Assembly: GCF_022682495.2 (NCBI RefSeq)
Contig: NC_071390.1
Span: forward strand, 99,642,294-99,706,293
Length of the DNA stretch: 64,000 bases
From: Desmodus rotundus
Taxonomy: Eukaryota; Chordata; Mammalia; Chiroptera; Phyllostomidae
Direction: 5' to 3'
Of this stretch, positions 61,140 through 64,000 are shown in pieces. Each line of letters opens with the position of its first letter. Within the stretch, counting starts at the first letter, position 1. The notes below the pieces were generated by a model. It searched no databases, had not been told where the DNA came from, and worked only from the letters and a program-made list of their open reading frames with translations. The position numbers and the translations under genes are program-made.

Positions 61140-62945
61140 TTGTGAGAAATGCTCATTTTTTCTCAGTTTTATTGAGAATTTATTGGCATACATCACTGTA
61201 TAAATTCAAGGCATACAGCGTGACGATTTAATTTAGACATATTGTGAAATGATTGCAATATGTTCGGCTAATGCCAATCTGCTCATATAGATACAGTAAA
61301 AAGAAAAGAAACAGAAAAGATAATTCTTGTGATTAGAACTATTAGTACTTTTTTTATCTTAGAACTGGAAGAGTGTACCTTTTGACCATCCTCTTCTGCT
61401 TCTCCCCAACCCCCATCCTTTGCCTCCAGTAACCACGAGCCTGATCTCTTTCTCTCTATGAGTTTGGACTTTTCGTTTAGCTTTTGCTTTTAGATACCAC
61501 ATTTAAATGAGATCATACAGCACTTGTCTTTCTGACTTATTTCACTCAGCATGTGCCTTCCAGGTCCATCCATGCTGTCACAAATGGTAGATCTGCTCAA
61601 TTTTTATGGCTGAATAATACTCTATTTTATACATAAATGTTATAACTTCTTCATCTACTCATCCATCAATGGACAGTTAGGCTGTTTCCACATCCTTGTT
61701 ATTATAAATATTGCTGCTATGAGCACGGGGGTGCAGAGATCTTTTTGATTGTTTTTGTTTCCTCTGGATATGTACCCGGAAGTGATATATGCCCAAAAGT
61801 GAAATTACTGGGTCACATGGCTGTTCTATTTTTAATTTTTTGAGGAATCTCCATACTGTTTTCTGTAGTGACTGCACTAATTTACAATCCCACCAACGGT
61901 GCCCAAGGGTTCCTTTTCCTCCATGCCCACATCAGCATTTTTTCTCTTATCTTTTTTGATTATGGCCTTTCTAACAGGTGTGAGGTAATAGCTCACTGTG
62001 GTTTTTAACTTGCATTTCTAATGACTAGTTGTGTTCAGCATTTTTTTGTGTGCCTGTTGGCCTTTCGCATATCTTCTCTGGAGAAATGTCTACTTAGGTC
62101 CTTCACACATTTTTTATTGTGTGATTTGTGTGTGTGTGTGTGTGTGTGTTTGTTACTATTGAGCTTTGAGTTTTTATGTTTTAGTTATTAACCTCTTATG
62201 AGATATGTGGTTTGCAAATATTTTTCCCCATTTCATCAGTTTTCTTTTTACTTTGTTCATGGTTTCTTTTGCTGTGCAGAAGTTCTTTATTTTGATGGAG
62301 TTCTACTTGTTCATTTTGTATTTTGTTTCTTGTGCTTTAGGGGTTATATCCAAAAATTCATTACTAACACCCATGCCAAATGTCAAAGAGTTTTGTTACT
62401 ATGTTTTCTTCTAGGAGTTTCTTGGTTTCGGGTCTTAATTTAAATCTTTAATTCATTTTAATTTGATTTTTTGAGTGTCATAAGATATGGATCCTGTTTT
62501 GTTTGCTTGCTTTTTTTTCTTTTTATGTGCCTGTCCCCTCATCCCAGAACCATTTATTGAAGAGACTGTCTTTTCTCCATTGGCTACTCTTGACTCCCTT
62601 GTCAAATATTAGTTGACCATATATGATTGAGTTTATTTGTGGGCTCTTGATTCTGTTCTGTTGATCCATTTGCCCGTTTTGATAACTATACCCTTATAGT
62701 GCAACTTGAAATCAGGAAGTGTTAAGTTTTCTGCTTTGCTCTTATTTCTCAGTAGTTCCTCAGTAGTTGGGGTTTTTGTGGTTCCATACAATTTTAGGAG
62801 TGCTTCTTTTCTAATTCTGTAAAAAATACCATAAGAATCTTGATAGGGATTGCATTAAATCTATAGATGGCTTTTGGAAGTATTGACATTTTAACAATAT
62901 TTACTTTTCCAATCCATGAACACAGATGTCTTCCCATTTTTTCTC
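61140..62945 (-). mobile_element. L1 fragment, ORF2 to 3' UTR, minus orientation
   Basis: About 1.8 kb of antisense L1M. Motifs include cagttttattgagaatttat (3' end side), cagtaaccacgagcctgatc, atgagatcatacagcact-like, ggctgaataatactctattt, catccatcaatggacagtta, tgggtcacatggctgttcta, caatcccaccaacggtgccc, gagttctacttgttcatttt, gtcaaatattagttgaccat and atagggattgcattaaatct. Many stops; a (TG)n run lies inside. Confidence 0.85.
62127..62149. repeat. (TG)n microsatellite
   Basis: About eleven TG dinucleotides inside the antisense L1. Confidence 0.9.
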
Positions 62946-63393
62946 ATCTAAAGATGAGAAATGCCCATCTTTATGTGACAGAGATAAGTGTATCTTTGGC
63001 AGTTCGCAGTATACAGAAACCACCATCTGTATTAAGCAGAAGGTCATGCTTCTAGAGACTGGAATGGAAACATTTCAAAATGTTGTGAAAGGGTGTCCCT
63101 ATTGTGGAATATGACCTCATAGTTTTATAATTAATAACACTGCTTTGCTTCAATTGGACAATCTTGAGAAATGGCACAGTGAGACCACTTCGCACATGTT
63201 CTCACTGGAAATTTATCATTCATAAATCAAGTAATAATCAACAAGACATAGCATGCTAATTTCAATGTTAATTATTTTTTAAAAAACAACTACCTGAAAA
63301 TGTAATGGGTGTTATTTCCCCTTTTAATGCTATATTTACAACCTTTCAAAAACTAAAGGCTTAGTGGTCTTTTTACCCCTTTTTCTTATCCTT

Positions 63394-63510
63394 AGGGGTG
63401 AGCAAAAGTAGGTTTGTAGTTGCAATACAAATAAATAATATAATAATGAATAAATAAGAATAAACTGCATTTTGCATACTCAGAACTGTATTTTCCTACC
63501 TGTCCTTCTA
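63394..63510 (+). mobile_element. degenerate mariner-type MITE
   Basis: The left arm aggggtgagcaaaagtaggt with ttgtagttgca is like the end of the MITE at 16585. Internal aataatgaataaataagaat and the right part gaactgtattttcctacctg fit a decayed copy. Only the left arm is clear. Confidence 0.5.
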
Positions 63511-64000
63511 AAGTCAGAAGGGTAAAGTATTTCCACAGCTAAAACTCTCTGAAAGTAAAAATAAGGTGAACACATTTTAAAATAAACTCATTGCTTGTTT
63601 CTATTTTTTAGAACAGAGCATGAGCTTTGGGGAGGTTTTATATGGCTGGGAAAGAAAGCACCACATCACAATGTGTCTGTTTGGCAACTGTTTCCCCTCT
63701 TCTGGAATCATATCCAACACACATCAACGCGTCACCCGTGAACTTGCCACAACTCATCTCATCGCACCTGACCATACATAGGGAGTGGCAAACTATTACT
63801 TTTTTCCAGTAAAGGTCAACAAGTAGCTGATGTACCATGGAAATCTTTGGTAAAATTGCAGCTAAACTGAGATATGCCTAGTGGTTTTATTTGCCATAAT
63901 CAGAAATACAAAGAAAACATGAAAAACATTTTTTGGTGTGAGCTATTGCTATTAACTACAGAGTACTGATAGATAAATCTTACACTTAAGCTATAACATA

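Larger units (their letters stand above)
36660..64000 (-). other. DKK2: DKK2 intron 1 (partial, continues past window)
   Basis: Exon 2 begins in phase 0 at Ala, so exon 1 must supply the start codon, signal peptide and roughly the first 73 residues. I find no matching exon in the rest of the window, in line with the very long first intron of mammalian DKK2. Apart from the repeats listed separately, the long unassigned parts (36.7-39.9, 40.2-46.3, 46.5-48.4, 48.7-51.9, 53.0-54.9, 55.7-57.2, 59.1-61.1 and 62.9-64.0 kb) show no gene that I can recognise. Conserved intronic enhancers could be present but cannot be judged without alignment. Confidence 0.7.

Noticed and set aside
1..64000. A novel multi-gene system
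   Set aside because: Only DKK2 and interspersed repeats can be supported; no clustered unknown genes are present.

Overview
The window is mammalian nuclear DNA from a bat, most likely a yangochiropteran. The main evidence is four tRNA-derived SINEs of the bat Ves type (near 353, 2578, 36190 and 39970). Half-LINE (HAL1) copies, fragments with a shared bat-like L1 3' end, a mariner MITE and hAT elements fit the same picture. There is no sign of bacterial genes, operons or CRISPR. Nearly all long open frames are chance frames or retrotransposon remains.

The only host protein-coding gene I can support is DKK2 (Dickkopf-2), on the minus strand. Three coding exons are complete: exon 2 (36509-36659), exon 3 (34970-35125) and exon 4 (coding part 32271-32521). 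All splice sites are AG/GT and the phases join cleanly (0, 1, 1). Together they encode 186 residues: both ten-cysteine domains and the linker. The signal-peptide exon is not in the window, so 36660-64000 is read as part of a long intron 1. The 3' UTR lies below 32270, and its end is uncertain (about 30.1 or 29.5 kb).

Layout: 1-5.2 kb is a nest of old L1 fragments cut by two SINEs and MaLR LTR pieces. 5.2-29.5 kb is intergenic DNA downstream of DKK2. It holds a probable LTR with a 28-bp internal tandem repeat (about 7 kb), a MaLR LTR and an L2 (10.7-11.8 kb), a mariner MITE nested in a hAT-Charlie element (16.4-16.9 kb), a full-length HAL1 (19.75-21.58 kb), an L1 with a 5' inversion (22.4 kb) and further L2/MIR/L1 pieces. 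29.5-36.7 kb is the 3' part of DKK2, with a MER20-like element and a short L1 insertion in intron 3. 36.7-64 kb is intron 1, with SINEs, two small young L1 3' ends, a hAT MITE, a MER5-like element, an L2, a second and better preserved HAL1 (57.27-59.08 kb) and a 1.8-kb antisense L1.

I found no new gene system. The most noteworthy items are the two HAL1 insertions with target-site duplications (the second has an ORF1 broken by one stop codon but carrying an in-frame 47-codon deletion), the 28-bp tandem array inside the LTR-like element, and several insertions whose exact duplications suggest recent activity.
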